From NCBI GenBank assembly GCA_963792205.1, contig CAWBVI010000002.1, positions 744,001 to 808,000 on the forward strand: a stretch of 64,000 bases of DNA, written 5' to 3'. A program made the position numbers and the translations under genes. The notes under the pieces are model-generated. The model did no database searches and was not told the origin of the DNA. It saw only the letters and a program-made list of their open reading frames with translations. Each line of letters starts with the position of its first letter. Position 1 is the first letter of the stretch. Source of the DNA: DATDAH01 sp963792205. Its GTDB lineage: Bacteria; Actinomycetota; Acidimicrobiia; Acidimicrobiales; DATDAH01. Positions 45,408 to 54,740 of this stretch are shown here, piece after piece.

Positions 45408-45530
45408 TCCGCGTGGCTGTCACACCCGGGTGCTAGGTTGACGTACACCAGTTCGTAGCCGACTAGGGTCCGTTCCGGACCGTGATGGCCACCGAAGGCA
45501 GCTTCCCCATGACAACCGGGAGGAGCGTTC

Positions 45531-46811
45531 GTGTCCATCGCCGAGGTCCAGGATCGGGTTCACGCCGCTGAGGTGTTGGCCAAGGTTGCCTGGGGTGATG
45601 AGCCGGCGGTGGTGGTCGGGGAGTCGATCGTGGGGATCTGGGCGGGCCGGGCCCAGGACGACGTGAGCCTGTTGTTGGCCGTGCGCTCGTTTGACGCGCG
45701 GGCCGAGCATCGGGGCGAGGGGCACGCGTCGGTGGTGGGGTGGTTGCAGCACCACTGCCGGATGCCCAAGCGGATGGCCCGGCGCCTGGCCCGCCTCGCT
45801 CGGTTCCTGGCCCGGCTCCCGCAGGCTGAGGAGGTGCTGCGGGCCGGGGACCTGGGCCTCGAGCACCTCGAGGTCCTGGCAGATGCGCACACCGAGCGCA
45901 CCCATGAGGCCTGGGTGGAGGCGGCGCCGCTGCTGTTGGCCTTTGCGGCCGAGGCGCGGTTCGAGGACTTCGCCCGCGAGGTGCGCCGTTTCGCGGACCG
46001 GCTCTGCCCTCAGGACGCGGATGATCGATTCGAGGACCAGCTGGCGGATCGGCATGTGACCACGTCGACCTCGATCGACGGGTTCGGGTTCGTGCAGGCC
46101 TGGATGGACCCCCTCAGCTACGCGATCTTCAAGGATGAGCTCGACCGCCGCTACCAGGAATTGTTCGAGGAGGACTGGGTCGCGGCCAGGGAGGTGCTGG
46201 GCCGGGACCCCGACGGGGTCGAGCTGCGGGACCTGACCCGCACCCACGAACAACGAATGCATGACGCCCTGGTGCGCATGGCCGAACGCTCCAAGACTCT
46301 CGCCGGCGGGACGGTCGCCGCCGCGGCTTCAGTGGTGATCCACTGCGACGAGGGGTCCTTCGAAGCCGCCCTGGCCCGCTTCCTCGGCGACGACACGGTC
46401 GAGTACCCGCCAGACGGGTTCTGCGAGACCCAAGACGGAGCTGTCATCTCCCCTCTTGCCGCCGTGCACGCCGCACTGTTGGGCCGGGTGCGGGGGATCA
46501 TCTTCGACACCGACGGCACCATCCTGCACTGGGGACGATCTCGCCGGCTGTTCACCCCCGCCCAGGCCGCGGCGTTGCGGGCCAAGTACCGGCGTTGCAC
46601 CCACCCGTACGGCTGCGACCTCACCGGGTCGCGCTTGCAGAGCGACCACCACGTCGAACACCAGGACGGCGGGCGCACCGACATCGACAACGGCATGCCC
46701 AAGTGCCCGCATCACAACCGCTGGAAGACCAACCAGCGCGGCCAACCCCCACCCCCGGGCCGCCGAGACCACGACCAACGCCGAGCACCCCCCGACCTTG
46801 GGCTGCCCTAG
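45531..46811 (+). CDS. DUF222-HNH endonuclease family protein
   Basis: 426 residues from a GTG with GGGAGGAG upstream. Residues about 20-300 form the DUF222 domain (V-V-G-W-L-Q-H-H, A-R-L-A-R-F-L). The C-terminal HNH nuclease has C-T-H-P-Y-G-C, D-H-H-V-E-H, and C-P-H-H-N-R-W-K. These multicopy actinobacterial genes are often called HNH endonucleases of unknown role and are sometimes linked to mobile DNA, but no inteins or repeats border this one. In the 123-base gap before it there is a perfect CACCCGGGTG palindrome at 45423-45432. Confidence 0.87.
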   Translation: MSIAEVQDRVHAAEVLAKVAWGDEPAVVVGESIVGIWAGRAQDDVSLLLAVRSFDARAEHRGEGHASVVGWLQHHCRMPKRMARRLARLARFLARLPQAEEVLRAGDLGLEHLEVLADAHTERTHEAWVEAAPLLLAFAAEARFEDFAREVRRFADRLCPQDADDRFEDQLADRHVTTSTSIDGFGFVQAWMDPLSYAIFKDELDRRYQELFEEDWVAAREVLGRDPDGVELRDLTRTHEQRMHDALVRMAERSKTLAGGTVAAAASVVIHCDEGSFEAALARFLGDDTVEYPPDGFCETQDGAVISPLAAVHAALLGRVRGIIFDTDGTILHWGRSRRLFTPAQAAALRAKYRRCTHPYGCDLTGSRLQSDHHVEHQDGGRTDIDNGMPKCPHHNRWKTNQRGQPPPPGRRDHDQRRAPPDLGLP

Positions 46812-46827
46812 CGACAAGACTCCGTCG

Positions 46828-47346
46828 ATGGTCGATGAGATCGTGGATCCCCGACGTGTGGAGCCGGCCAAGGTGCTGCCGGACCGGACCATGTTGGAGC
46901 GCTGGCTGGAGTTCCACCGGGCCACGCTTCTGCTCAAGTGCGAGGGGCTCGACGACGAGGTCCGCAAGGCCCGTCCTGTGCCGACCTCGCTGCTCTCGCT
47001 GCACGGGCTGGTGCGGCACATGGCCGAGGTCGAGCGGAACTGGTTCCAGCGCGTCCTCCGCCAGGACCCCTCGCAGGGCCCGATCTGGTTCGACCCCGAG
47101 GTCGAGGACAGTGAGATGGTGCCGCTGGACGACGCCGAGTGGGACGCCGACGTGGCCGTCTGGCAGGACGAGTGTGCGGCGAGCCGAGCGGCAGCGGCCG
47201 ACTTCGACTTGGAGGACACGGGCATCCGCCGGGGCGAGCCCTGCTCTCTGCGGTGGATCTACGTCCACATGATCGAGGAGTACGCCCGCCACAACGGCCA
47301 TGCCGACCTCATCCGGGAGCTCGTCGACGGGGAGGTGGGGTGGTGA
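46828..47346 (+). CDS. DinB family protein (DUF664)
   Basis: 172 residues from the ATG at 46828. L-L-S-L-H-G-L-V-R-H-M-A-E-V-E-R-N-W-F supplies the first metal histidine. The C-terminal Y-V-H-M-I-E-E-Y-A-R-H-N-G-H-A-D-L-I supplies the other two. DUF664 members are DinB-fold proteins related to thiol-dependent (mycothiol) enzymes. The actual reaction is unknown. It ends next to the convergent MauE-like gene, with no gap. Confidence 0.87.
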   Translation: MVDEIVDPRRVEPAKVLPDRTMLERWLEFHRATLLLKCEGLDDEVRKARPVPTSLLSLHGLVRHMAEVERNWFQRVLRQDPSQGPIWFDPEVEDSEMVPLDDAEWDADVAVWQDECAASRAAAADFDLEDTGIRRGEPCSLRWIYVHMIEEYARHNGHADLIRELVDGEVGW

Positions 47347-47727
47347 TCAGACCGGCGGGAGCACCGCGGTCACGACCGCCAGCGCGGCCAGGCCGATGTT
47401 GCGGAGCACGTCGAGCCAGCTGATCGGTCGCGTCCGCAGGTTGCCGAAGCAGCGGCAGGGGACCCGGGAGCCGGCGACGAGGCGGTTGGCCAGGATCACC
47501 GTGAACACCAGGAGGAACACGAGGGCCACGATCGCCCCGCCCACGGGGGCGACGACGAGCAGCACCGCCGTGGCGATCTCGACGGCCGGGACCTGGATGG
47601 AACGCTGCTCGGCCGAGCTCAGGCCCAGCGCCCGGAACCCCTCGACGGTGGCCTCCCGATCGGCGAACTTGGCCCCACCGGCCCAGGCGAACACGACCGC
47701 GAGGGCCACCGGGGCGACCCAGCGCAT
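47347..47727 (-). CDS. MauE/DoxX-like four-span membrane protein
   Basis: 126 residues from the ATG ending at 47727. Four hydrophobic spans are visible, with the first G-G-A-K-F motif and a P-C-R-C-F-G pair of cysteines between spans 3 and 4, typical of the methylamine-utilisation protein MauE family. MauE helps form disulfides or electron-transfer quinoproteins in other bacteria. Here there is no mau cluster. It starts 5 bases downstream of gltB, so it is probably co-transcribed with it. Confidence 0.8.
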   Translation of the reverse strand: MRWVAPVALAVVFAWAGGAKFADREATVEGFRALGLSSAEQRSIQVPAVEIATAVLLVVAPVGGAIVALVFLLVFTVILANRLVAGSRVPCRCFGNLRTRPISWLDVLRNIGLAALAVVTAVLPPV

Positions 47728-47732
47728 CGGTG

Positions 47733-50700
47733 CTAGGCCGCGGAGACCCGGTGGGCTTCGACCCGCTGGTGGCGCTCCGGCCGGTCCCAGGGGAGCACGT
47801 GCCAGAGCATCTCGGCGGCCTGGCCCCAGACCTTCAGCAGCTCGGCGGCTCGCAGGGACCCCGTGAGCTCCAGGTGGCGCTCGACCAGCCACTTCACCTC
47901 GTCGACGTCGTCCGGCTCAGGTCGGAGGGCCTCGACCAGGTCGGTGTTGACGCGGGCCAGCACCCGCTCGGTGTCGGGATCGAACACGAAGACCTGGCCG
48001 CCCGTCATGCCGGCACCGAGGTTGTGGCCGACGGGGCCGAGCACGACGACCGTGCCGCCGGTCATGTACTCGCTGCAGTGGTCGCCCGTGCCCTCGACCA
48101 CGGCGAGGGCGCCGGAGTTGCGCACGGCGAAGCGCTCGCCGACGGAGCCGCCGACGAACAGCTCGCCGGCGGTGGCGCCGTACAGGCAGGTGTTACCGGC
48201 CAGAACGGGGTCGCCGGCGTCACCTTCGGGCGGGACGATCACGATGCGACCGCCGCCCATGCCCTTGCCCACGTAGTCGTTGGCCTCGCCGATCAGGGTG
48301 AACTCGGCGCCGTGGCTCAAGAAGGCGCCGAAGCTCTGGCCGGCGGAGCCCTCGAAGCGGACCCGGGCGGTGCCCCGCGGTGGCAGGGCGCCGTACTCGA
48401 GGGCCACGGCCCCGGCCAGGGCGGCCCCGACGGACCGGTCGGCGTTGGAGATCGGGTACTCGAGATCCACCTCGTCGCCGTCCCAGACCAGCCGGAAGGC
48501 GTCCTCGCGGACCCGGTCGCCCAAGGGCGAGCGAGGATCGAGCATCGGGATCCGTTCGACGAAGTGGCGGGGCTCGTCGGTGTGCTCGGGCGGCGCGATC
48601 ACGTAGGCGAGGTCGAAGGCGTCGGCCCTGGCGTCGCCCGTCTCGGCCTGGTGGAGCAGATCGACCCGGCCGATGACCTCCTCGACCGTCCGAGCGCCCA
48701 GGCGGGCGAGGTGCTGGCGCACGTCCTCGGCCACGAACAGCAGGTAGGCGGCGACGCCCTCGGGCGTGCCGGTGAAGTTGGCCCGCAGGTGGGGTCGCTG
48801 GGTGGCCACACCCGGCTTGCAGGTGTCCTTGTGGCAGGACCGCAGCATGATGCAGCCCTCGGCGATCATGGCCGAGGTGCCGAACGAGTACTCGTCGGCC
48901 CCGAGCAGCGCGGCGACGATCACCTGGCGCCCGGTCTTGAAGCCGCCGTCGACCCGGACCCGCACCCGGCCCCGCAGCCCGTTGTCCACCAGCGAGCGCT
49001 GGGTGTCGGCCAGACCGAGCTCCCAGGCCATGCCGGCGTGCTTGATCGAGGAGAGCGGGCTGGCGCCGGTGCCGCCGTTGGCCCCCGAGATGTGGATGAC
49101 GTCGGCCAGCGCCTTGACGCAGCCGGCGGCGACGGTGCCGACGCCGTCCTCGGCCACCAGCTTCACCGAGACCTGGGCGGCGTTGACCTGCTTCAGGTCG
49201 TAGATGAGCTGGGCCAGGTCCTCGATGGAGTAGATGTCGTGGTGGGGCGGGGGCGAGATGAGGCCCACGCCGGGCTGGGTGTGGCGCAGCCGGGCGATCT
49301 CGTCGGAGACCTTGTGGCCGGGCAGCTGCCCGCCCTCGCCCGGCTTGGAGCCCTGGGCCATCTTGATCTGGAGCTCGTCGGCGTGGACCAGGTACTCGGG
49401 CGTCACGCCGAAGCGACCCGAGGCGATCTGCTTGATCCGGGAGTTCTTGTCGTCCCGGCCCTGGCCCCGGGTGTAGTAGCGGTACGGGTCCTCGCCGCCC
49501 TCGCCGCAGTTCGAGAGCCCGCCGAGGAGGTTCATGGCCTGGGCCAGGGTCTCGTGGGCCTCCTTCGACAGTGCCCCGTGGGACATGGCCCCGGTCGAGA
49601 AGCGCTGGACGATGACCGATGCCGGCTCCACCTCCTCGAGGGGGACGGGCTCGGCCACCTCGACCAGGGCCAACAGGTCGTGCAGCTCGGTGGGCGGCCG
49701 TTCGTCCACCAGGGCCTTGAACTTTTCGTAGAGCTCCCAGGACTCGCCGTTGATGGCCCGCTGGAGCACGTGGGCGGTGGTCATGTCGGCGAGGGCCGGG
49801 TCCTCGGTCTCCTTGACCAGCGTGAGGTCGTTCAGCGCCTGGACCACGTCCTTGCTGTGGGCGTGGTACTCGCCCCGGGTGCGGACCCGGTAGTAGCCCG
49901 GGCTGGCCAGGTCGGCGGCGGCGTGGAGGTCGAGGGCGTCCTGGCCCAGGTGGGCCCAGCCGACGCCCCCGACCACCGACGGGGTCTCCCGCAGGCAGAG
50001 GTCGACCACCTCGTCGGCCAGCCCGATGACCTCGAAGACCTGCGCGCCCCGGTAGGAGTCGACGGTCGAGATCCCCATCTTCGAGAGGATCTTGAGCACG
50101 CCGGCCTCGACGGCGTCGAGGAATTGGCCCTGGGCGACCGGGCCCGTGGTGTCGTCGTCGCTGTTGTCCGCCCAGTCGGCCAGGGTCTGGAGGGCCAGGC
50201 GCGGGCAGACGGCGTCGGCGCCGTAGCCGAGCAGGACGGCGAAGAAGTGGACGTCGCGGGCGTCGTCGGCCAGCACCACCAGGCTGACGTCGCTGCGGCG
50301 CTCGAGGGCGATGAGGCGGTGGTGGGCCGCACCCACGGCGAGCACCGAGGGGATCGGTGCCCGCTCAGGCCCGACGCCGTCGTGGCTGATCACCAGGAGC
50401 TGGGCCCCGTCGCCGGTGAGCCGCTCCACGTCGTCGACCAGGCGCTCCACGCCGGCCCGCAGGCCCTCGGGCCCGTCGGCCACGGCAAAGGTGGCGTCGA
50501 CCGTGACGGCCGCGAACGGAGTCTGGTCCTCGAGGAGGTCGGCGACGGCGTCGGGGTAGAGCAGGAAGGACTCCAGCCGCAGCAGCCGGGTGGCGTCCTC
50601 GTGCTCGGTGAGGATCGGCGCCCGGGGGCCGAGCAGGGTGCGCAACGACATCACCCGGTGCTCGCGCAGCGGGTCGATGGGCGGGTTGGTGACCTGGGCG

Positions 50701-52127
50701 AAGCGCTGCTTCAGGTAGTGGTGGATCGGGCGGGGACGGCCGGCCATCGGCGGCAGCGGCGAGTCGTCGCCCATCGAGAACGTGGGCTCCTTGCCCTCGG
50801 CGCCCATGGGCCGCAGGACCATCTGCAGCTCCTCCTGGGTGTACCCGTGGACCGCCTGGCGGGCCCCGATGTCCTCGGGGACCTGCTGCAGGGGCTCGCC
50901 GGGACCGAAGGTGAGGAACCCGTCGTGGGCCCAGTGGGAGTAGGTGTTGGCGGCGGCGAGCCGGGTCTTGACCTCCTCGTTGCGCTGGACCCCCCGGGTG
51001 GGGTCGACGAAGAGCATGTGGCCGGGGCCGAGCCGGCCCCGCTCGACCGTGCCATGACCGCTCACGTCGACCGCCCCCACCTCGGAAGCAACAGACGACC
51101 AGGCCGTCCTCGCAGATCGCGTAGCGCAGGGGGCGCAGGCCGTTGCGGTCGAGGGCGGCCCCCACCCCGACGCCATCGGTGAACACCAGGCCGGCCGGGC
51201 CGTCCCACGGCTCCATGAGCGCCGAGTGGTAGCGGTAGAAGCCCCGGACCTCGGGGTCGAGGTCGACGGCGTGCTCCCAGGCCTCCGGGACGAGCATGGC
51301 GAGGGCGTGACGGACGTCGCGTCCCCCCGGGTCAGCAGCTCGAGTGCTTCGTCCAGCCTGCCCGAGTCCGACGTGTGGTCGTCGAGCACGGGGCGGAAGA
51401 GCTCCTCGGCGCCGAGGCCGGCCTCCTCGGTGCCGAGCAGCGACCGGGCGGACATGCGGTTGCGGTTGCCCTGGATGGCGTTGATCTCGCCGTTGTGGCA
51501 GAGGGCCCGGAACGGCTGCGCCCGCTCCCAGGTCGGGAGGGTGTTGGTCGAGAACCGCTGGTGGAAGATCGTGAACGCCGCCGCGTACGCGTCGTCCGCC
51601 AGGTCGAGGTAGAAGTCGGCCAGGTGGTCGGCGGCGGCCAGGCTCTTGTACACGACCGTCCGGTACGAGCAGGACGACACGTAGAGCCCGTCGATCCCGG
51701 TCAGGTGGCGGCGGATGCGGTAGGCCGTGACCTCGTCGCTGTACTCGCGCTCGGTGGGGCGGGCGATCAGTGCCTGGACGATGTCGGGCCGGGTCTCGGT
51801 CGCCATGTGGCCGAGCACCGAGTCGTCGGTCTCCGGCTTGCGCCAGTCGAGGACCGCGACCCCTTCGGCGGCCGCGGCGTCCTCCACCAGGGCGTGGGCG
51901 TCGGCGCCCCGCACGAAGAGGGAGATGACGCCGGTGTCCTCGCCGAAGATGGCGGGGGGGATCGGCGTGAGCACGCCGCAACCGTCGGAGGTGAGCCCGT
52001 CCGCCGCCGCCGCACCCCGGTGCTTCACGCAGGCCAGGCCGTGGAGGGCGGCGGCCACGATGGCGCGCGAAGCCCGACCCTGCGCATCGGCCACGAAACC
52101 GATGCCGCACGCGTCGAACTCCCGCAA
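47733..52127 (-). CDS. gltB: Glutamate synthase large subunit (two compensating frameshifts near 51323 and 51091)
   Basis: 1464 residues. The N-terminal glutaminase nucleophile Cys7 follows a six-residue propeptide (M-R-E-F-D-A, then C-G-I-G-F). The FMN domain, a [3Fe-4S] cysteine cluster and the GXGXG beta-helix (G-G-R-I-V-I-V-P) follow. The TTG start at 52127 has an AGGAGG site. Between about 51326 and 51093 the reading frame is wrong: one G missing from a C6/G6 run (51323-51328) and one extra base near 51091 restore each other. The correct reading gives L-T-R-G-G-R-D-V-R-H-A-L-A. No gltD is adjacent. Confidence 0.9.
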   Translation of the reverse strand: MREFDACGIGFVADAQGRASRAIVAAALHGLACVKHRGAAAADGLTSDGCGVLTPIPPAIFGEDTGVISLFVRGADAHALVEDAAAAEGVAVLDWRKPETDDSVLGHMATETRPDIVQALIARPTEREYSDEVTAYRIRRHLTGIDGLYVSSCSYRTVVYKSLAAADHLADFYLDLADDAYAAAFTIFHQRFSTNTLPTWERAQPFRALCHNGEINAIQGNRNRMSARSLLGTEEAGLGAEELFRPVLDDHTSDSGRLDEALELLTRGDATSVTPSPCSSRRPGSTPSTSTPRSGASTATTRRSWSRGTARPAWCSPMASGWGPPSTATACAPCATRSARTAWSSVASEVGAVDVSGHGTVERGRLGPGHMLFVDPTRGVQRNEEVKTRLAAANTYSHWAHDGFLTFGPGEPLQQVPEDIGARQAVHGYTQEELQMVLRPMGAEGKEPTFSMGDDSPLPPMAGRPRPIHHYLKQRFAQVTNPPIDPLREHRVMSLRTLLGPRAPILTEHEDATRLLRLESFLLYPDAVADLLEDQTPFAAVTVDATFAVADGPEGLRAGVERLVDDVERLTGDGAQLLVISHDGVGPERAPIPSVLAVGAAHHRLIALERRSDVSLVVLADDARDVHFFAVLLGYGADAVCPRLALQTLADWADNSDDDTTGPVAQGQFLDAVEAGVLKILSKMGISTVDSYRGAQVFEVIGLADEVVDLCLRETPSVVGGVGWAHLGQDALDLHAAADLASPGYYRVRTRGEYHAHSKDVVQALNDLTLVKETEDPALADMTTAHVLQRAINGESWELYEKFKALVDERPPTELHDLLALVEVAEPVPLEEVEPASVIVQRFSTGAMSHGALSKEAHETLAQAMNLLGGLSNCGEGGEDPYRYYTRGQGRDDKNSRIKQIASGRFGVTPEYLVHADELQIKMAQGSKPGEGGQLPGHKVSDEIARLRHTQPGVGLISPPPHHDIYSIEDLAQLIYDLKQVNAAQVSVKLVAEDGVGTVAAGCVKALADVIHISGANGGTGASPLSSIKHAGMAWELGLADTQRSLVDNGLRGRVRVRVDGGFKTGRQVIVAALLGADEYSFGTSAMIAEGCIMLRSCHKDTCKPGVATQRPHLRANFTGTPEGVAAYLLFVAEDVRQHLARLGARTVEEVIGRVDLLHQAETGDARADAFDLAYVIAPPEHTDEPRHFVERIPMLDPRSPLGDRVREDAFRLVWDGDEVDLEYPISNADRSVGAALAGAVALEYGALPPRGTARVRFEGSAGQSFGAFLSHGAEFTLIGEANDYVGKGMGGGRIVIVPPEGDAGDPVLAGNTCLYGATAGELFVGGSVGERFAVRNSGALAVVEGTGDHCSEYMTGGTVVVLGPVGHNLGAGMTGGQVFVFDPDTERVLARVNTDLVEALRPEPDDVDEVKWLVERHLELTGSLRAAELLKVWGQAAEMLWHVLPWDRPERHQRVEAHRVSAA

Positions 52128-52259
52128 TCCGTGACCTCCTGTTGGGTGGGCAGCGTCGGCTGCCGGACATCCGGACCGGGCCCGAGGTCCCGGGGCGCGA
52201 AGTCGGCGGTGACAGGAGCGCGGCGCCGTTGCCTGGCCCGGGAGGGCGTCGGGAAAGTG

Positions 52260-52277
52260 TACCTGTCGCCTACCTGT
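52260..52277. promoter_or_regulatory. Direct repeats upstream of gltB (candidate regulator site)
   Basis: TACCTGT occurs at 52260-52266 and 52271-52277 (ACAGGTA on the gltB strand), 11 bases apart, one DNA turn. A palindrome CCTAC-AG-GTAGG overlaps the second copy. A TACACT-like -10 for gltB follows on the minus strand. No riboswitch fold is obvious in the rest of the 177-base gap. Confidence 0.4.
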
Positions 52278-52304
52278 AGGTCCGCAACCAAATCGGATCG
52301 TCGC

Positions 52305-53822
52305 TCAGGGATCCCGTTCGTCTTCGCGCCGGAGGTACCAGGACCATCCTGGCGCGGCGCCGATCCGCTCGTAGCCCTGTTCGAGGACGGGGGCCAACCA
52401 GGGCCGGATCCGGCTCACCGCGATCAACGGGGGTGCCTCGTCCTCGATCCACGCGGCGTAGCCCTCGAGGCCGCCCGGCCAGGTGTCGTCGATGTAGTCC
52501 TCGAGCCCGTTTCCGTAGAGCTGGAAGCGGGACGCGTTCTGCTGCTCCGACAGCACCATCGCGGTCGGGGCCTCGACCGAGAAGATCGTGGCGTCGGGAT
52601 GCGCGCCGAGGACCGCGTTCACGCTCTCCCGCTGGTCCAGGAGGCCGTCGTTTCGATTGTCGACCGCGAAGGTGGCCGCCATCACGACCGCGCCGGCGCA
52701 GAGCAGCGCAGTGGTGGCGACGACGGCGGGCCGCGGCAGGCGGTGCAGGAGCTGCAGGGCGACGCCACCGACGCCGATCGCCGCGGTCGGCATCAGCACC
52801 ATCGTGTCCGGCCAGTTGTCGAAAGCCCGCAGGGTCCAGGCGATCCCGACCAAGGCGCAGGCGGCGGTGCCGATCAAGGCCGCCTGAGCCGGTTCGGCCC
52901 GGGTGGGCCGGGCCAGCGCCATGACGCCGAGGACCGCTAGCCCGACGAGCCCGGCGACGAGGAGGCCCACACTCAGGCCGTACCCGTCCGCGAGCCGGCT
53001 CCAGGTGTCCCCGAGCTCGCCGAGCGGGCTGGACTGCTGGGTGTACTCGGCGTTGATGAGCAGGAAGCCGTCGAGGAAGGTCCGGAGCTCACCGGCCAGC
53101 GCGTACAGCCCGACCGCGACGACAACCGGGGCCGCGCCGCCGCCGACCACCCGGAGCGCGGCCCGGCCCCACGACGCGCGCGGGACGCCCAGGAGCAGCG
53201 CGACCGTGGCCGCCACCAGACCGGCGGGCAGGACGGGCTGCCACACGAGGGTGGCGAGGCTGATCAGCAGCCCGGTCGTGAACCACCGCTGGTGGACGAT
53301 GGCGAGCAGGGCCAGGATGAGGAAGAGCATCATCGCCGTCTTCTCGCGGGGCCCCGAGGTCGCGTAGTGGATGAACCCCTGGAAGCTCAGCAGGCAGGCG
53401 GCCGAGATGAGCCCGGCGATGCGGGAGCGAAAGAGGGTGCGGCCGAGGAGGTAGGTGGCGCCGACGCAGGCGACGGAGATCAGCATGAACAGCGCCCGGA
53501 CGCCCACGACCTCGTCCCGGCCGATGACGCGGGCGGCGCCGACCCCGATCCCCGGGATCGCGTGCGCCAGCGGCCCGACCCGGTTCACGAGGTCGACGTA
53601 CGGAAGTGACCCGTCGGCGACGCGTTGCCCGGCGTACACGTAGACCGCGGCGTCACGTGACAACGCGCCGTTGAACCCCTGGAGGAGGAAGACCCCGAGC
53701 GCCACCAGGCAACAGCACCCACCGATCACGAGGTCCGCGTGGCGGGACCGCAGCAGGCGATGCCAAGGCGCGAGTCGGTCGTGGTCCACGACGGTGGCGC
53801 CGCCGACCCGGTCCGATGTCAA
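52305..53822 (-). CDS. GT-C-like membrane protein (mannosyltransferase/GT39-type candidate)
   Basis: About 505 residues from a TTG at 53822 overlapping the upstream acyltransferase stop. A GTG at 53789 is an alternative. About ten hydrophobic spans are visible. The first outside loop, S-R-D-A-A-V-Y-V-Y-A-G-Q-R-V-A-D-G-S-L-P-Y-V-D, matches the D-E/D-D plus G-x-x-P-Y pattern of GT-C glycosyltransferases, with R-D in the acidic position. The C-terminal soluble tail ends near 505. It probably moves a sugar from a polyprenyl-phosphate donor to a lipid or envelope acceptor. It is the last gene of the five-gene lipid operon. Confidence 0.7.
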   Translation of the reverse strand: MTSDRVGGATVVDHDRLAPWHRLLRSRHADLVIGGCCCLVALGVFLLQGFNGALSRDAAVYVYAGQRVADGSLPYVDLVNRVGPLAHAIPGIGVGAARVIGRDEVVGVRALFMLISVACVGATYLLGRTLFRSRIAGLISAACLLSFQGFIHYATSGPREKTAMMLFLILALLAIVHQRWFTTGLLISLATLVWQPVLPAGLVAATVALLLGVPRASWGRAALRVVGGGAAPVVVAVGLYALAGELRTFLDGFLLINAEYTQQSSPLGELGDTWSRLADGYGLSVGLLVAGLVGLAVLGVMALARPTRAEPAQAALIGTAACALVGIAWTLRAFDNWPDTMVLMPTAAIGVGGVALQLLHRLPRPAVVATTALLCAGAVVMAATFAVDNRNDGLLDQRESVNAVLGAHPDATIFSVEAPTAMVLSEQQNASRFQLYGNGLEDYIDDTWPGGLEGYAAWIEDEAPPLIAVSRIRPWLAPVLEQGYERIGAAPGWSWYLRREDERDP

Positions 53823-54733
53823 ACCTTCGGCCACCTCCGCCGTTGTCGACGCCTCGTCTTGGTGTCGCCGAGGGCCCAGGAGCGGCGCCACGTCGGGGCG
53901 TCGGGGCCGGTGAGGGCCGGGGTGGTGCCGGCGTGGACCCGCTGGCGGGCGGTCCACCAGTCGGTGGTGGACTCGTCGGCCAGGGCCGCCACCGCCGCCT
54001 CGATCCGCTCGTTGAGGTGGGTGCTGGTCTCGCCGTCGTGGGGGATGACCGGGTGGCCGAAGGTGACCCGGGTGCGGGCCGGCTTCGGGACCTTCATGCC
54101 CTTGCCGAGGATCTTGCCGGTGCCGGCGAGGTGCACGGGGACGACGGGCACGTTGCAGCGCAGGCTGAGGTAGGCGGCCCCGCCGCGGAACTCCTGGCCC
54201 CAGCCATCGGGGCTGCGCCCACCCTCCGGGAAGACCAGGAAGCTCCAGCCCTGGTCGATCAGCCCCGCCGCCTGGTCGGCGCTGCGGCGGCCCACCCGGG
54301 AGCGCTCGATGGGGATGGCACCGATGGCCAGCGCGGCCAGGGCCGAGGTGACCGGGGTGCGGAAGAAGTAGTCGGCGGCCGCCCCGACCGCGATCCGGTG
54401 GCGCCAGGGCTCGGGGATGGAGCTGAGCATCAGCGGGGTGTCGAGGTGGCTGTGGTGGTTGGCCACGAAGACCGCGGGACCTTCCAGCGTGCTCAGCCGG
54501 TCCTCGCCCCGCAGTTGGGGATCGGCCAGCGCCTTGGCCGCGGGGGTCATCACCCCCTCGAGGAGGGCGAGTCGGGTCGCCCGGGCCGGCCAGCGCCGGG
54601 CCCACTCGGTCTCGTAGCCGCCGCCCTTCCGGGGCTTGCGCTTGGGCGGCTCGACGCCCCGCGGGATCGCCGGCGCCCGGTAGGGGAACGGCAGCGTCCG
54701 CACCAGGCGGGTCGGCGCGAGGCGGATCCTCAC
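53819..54733 (-). CDS. 1-acyl-sn-glycerol-3-phosphate acyltransferase (PlsC family)
   Basis: 304 residues from the GTG ending at 54733. The H-X4-D motif is N-H-H-S-H-L-D. The second block F-P-E-G-G-R-S-P-D-G is intact, and P-V-H-L-A-G-T completes the family pattern. The C-terminus is a basic tail with T-R-R-R-Q-R-R-R. Unlike the fusion at 38272-39696, it has no HAD domain. It transfers an acyl chain to a glycerol- or alcohol-phosphate. The fatty-acyl reductase in the same operon suggests an unusual lipid. Confidence 0.88.
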   Translation of the reverse strand: MRIRLAPTRLVRTLPFPYRAPAIPRGVEPPKRKPRKGGGYETEWARRWPARATRLALLEGVMTPAAKALADPQLRGEDRLSTLEGPAVFVANHHSHLDTPLMLSSIPEPWRHRIAVGAAADYFFRTPVTSALAALAIGAIPIERSRVGRRSADQAAGLIDQGWSFLVFPEGGRSPDGWGQEFRGGAAYLSLRCNVPVVPVHLAGTGKILGKGMKVPKPARTRVTFGHPVIPHDGETSTHLNERIEAAVAALADESTTDWWTARQRVHAGTTPALTGPDAPTWRRSWALGDTKTRRRQRRRWPKV

Positions 54734-54740
54734 CTCGGCC

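Noticed and set aside
45420..45435. CACCCGGGTG palindrome after the RibD-type reductase gene as a terminator
   Set aside because: The stem has no loop and no following T-run; it may be a binding site, but nothing supports a function.
45531..46811. HNH gene as part of an intron or inteins-type mobile element
   Set aside because: No flanking repeats, reverse transcriptase, intron structure or integrase. DUF222-HNH genes are common stand-alone actinobacterial genes.
47347..47727. Methylamine-utilisation cluster suggested by the MauE-like protein
   Set aside because: No mauA, mauB, mauD or other mau genes are nearby; MauE/DoxX-like proteins occur widely without methylamine use.
47730..51182. 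1150-codon plus-strand open frame opposite gltB
   Set aside because: This is a shadow of the conserved gltB coding frame; it shows repetitive Val/Gly/Asp/His content and no known motif.
52128..52304. Riboswitch in the gltB leader
   Set aside because: I found no pairing pattern of a glutamine or glycine riboswitch; the repeated ACAGGTA lies upstream of the likely transcription start.
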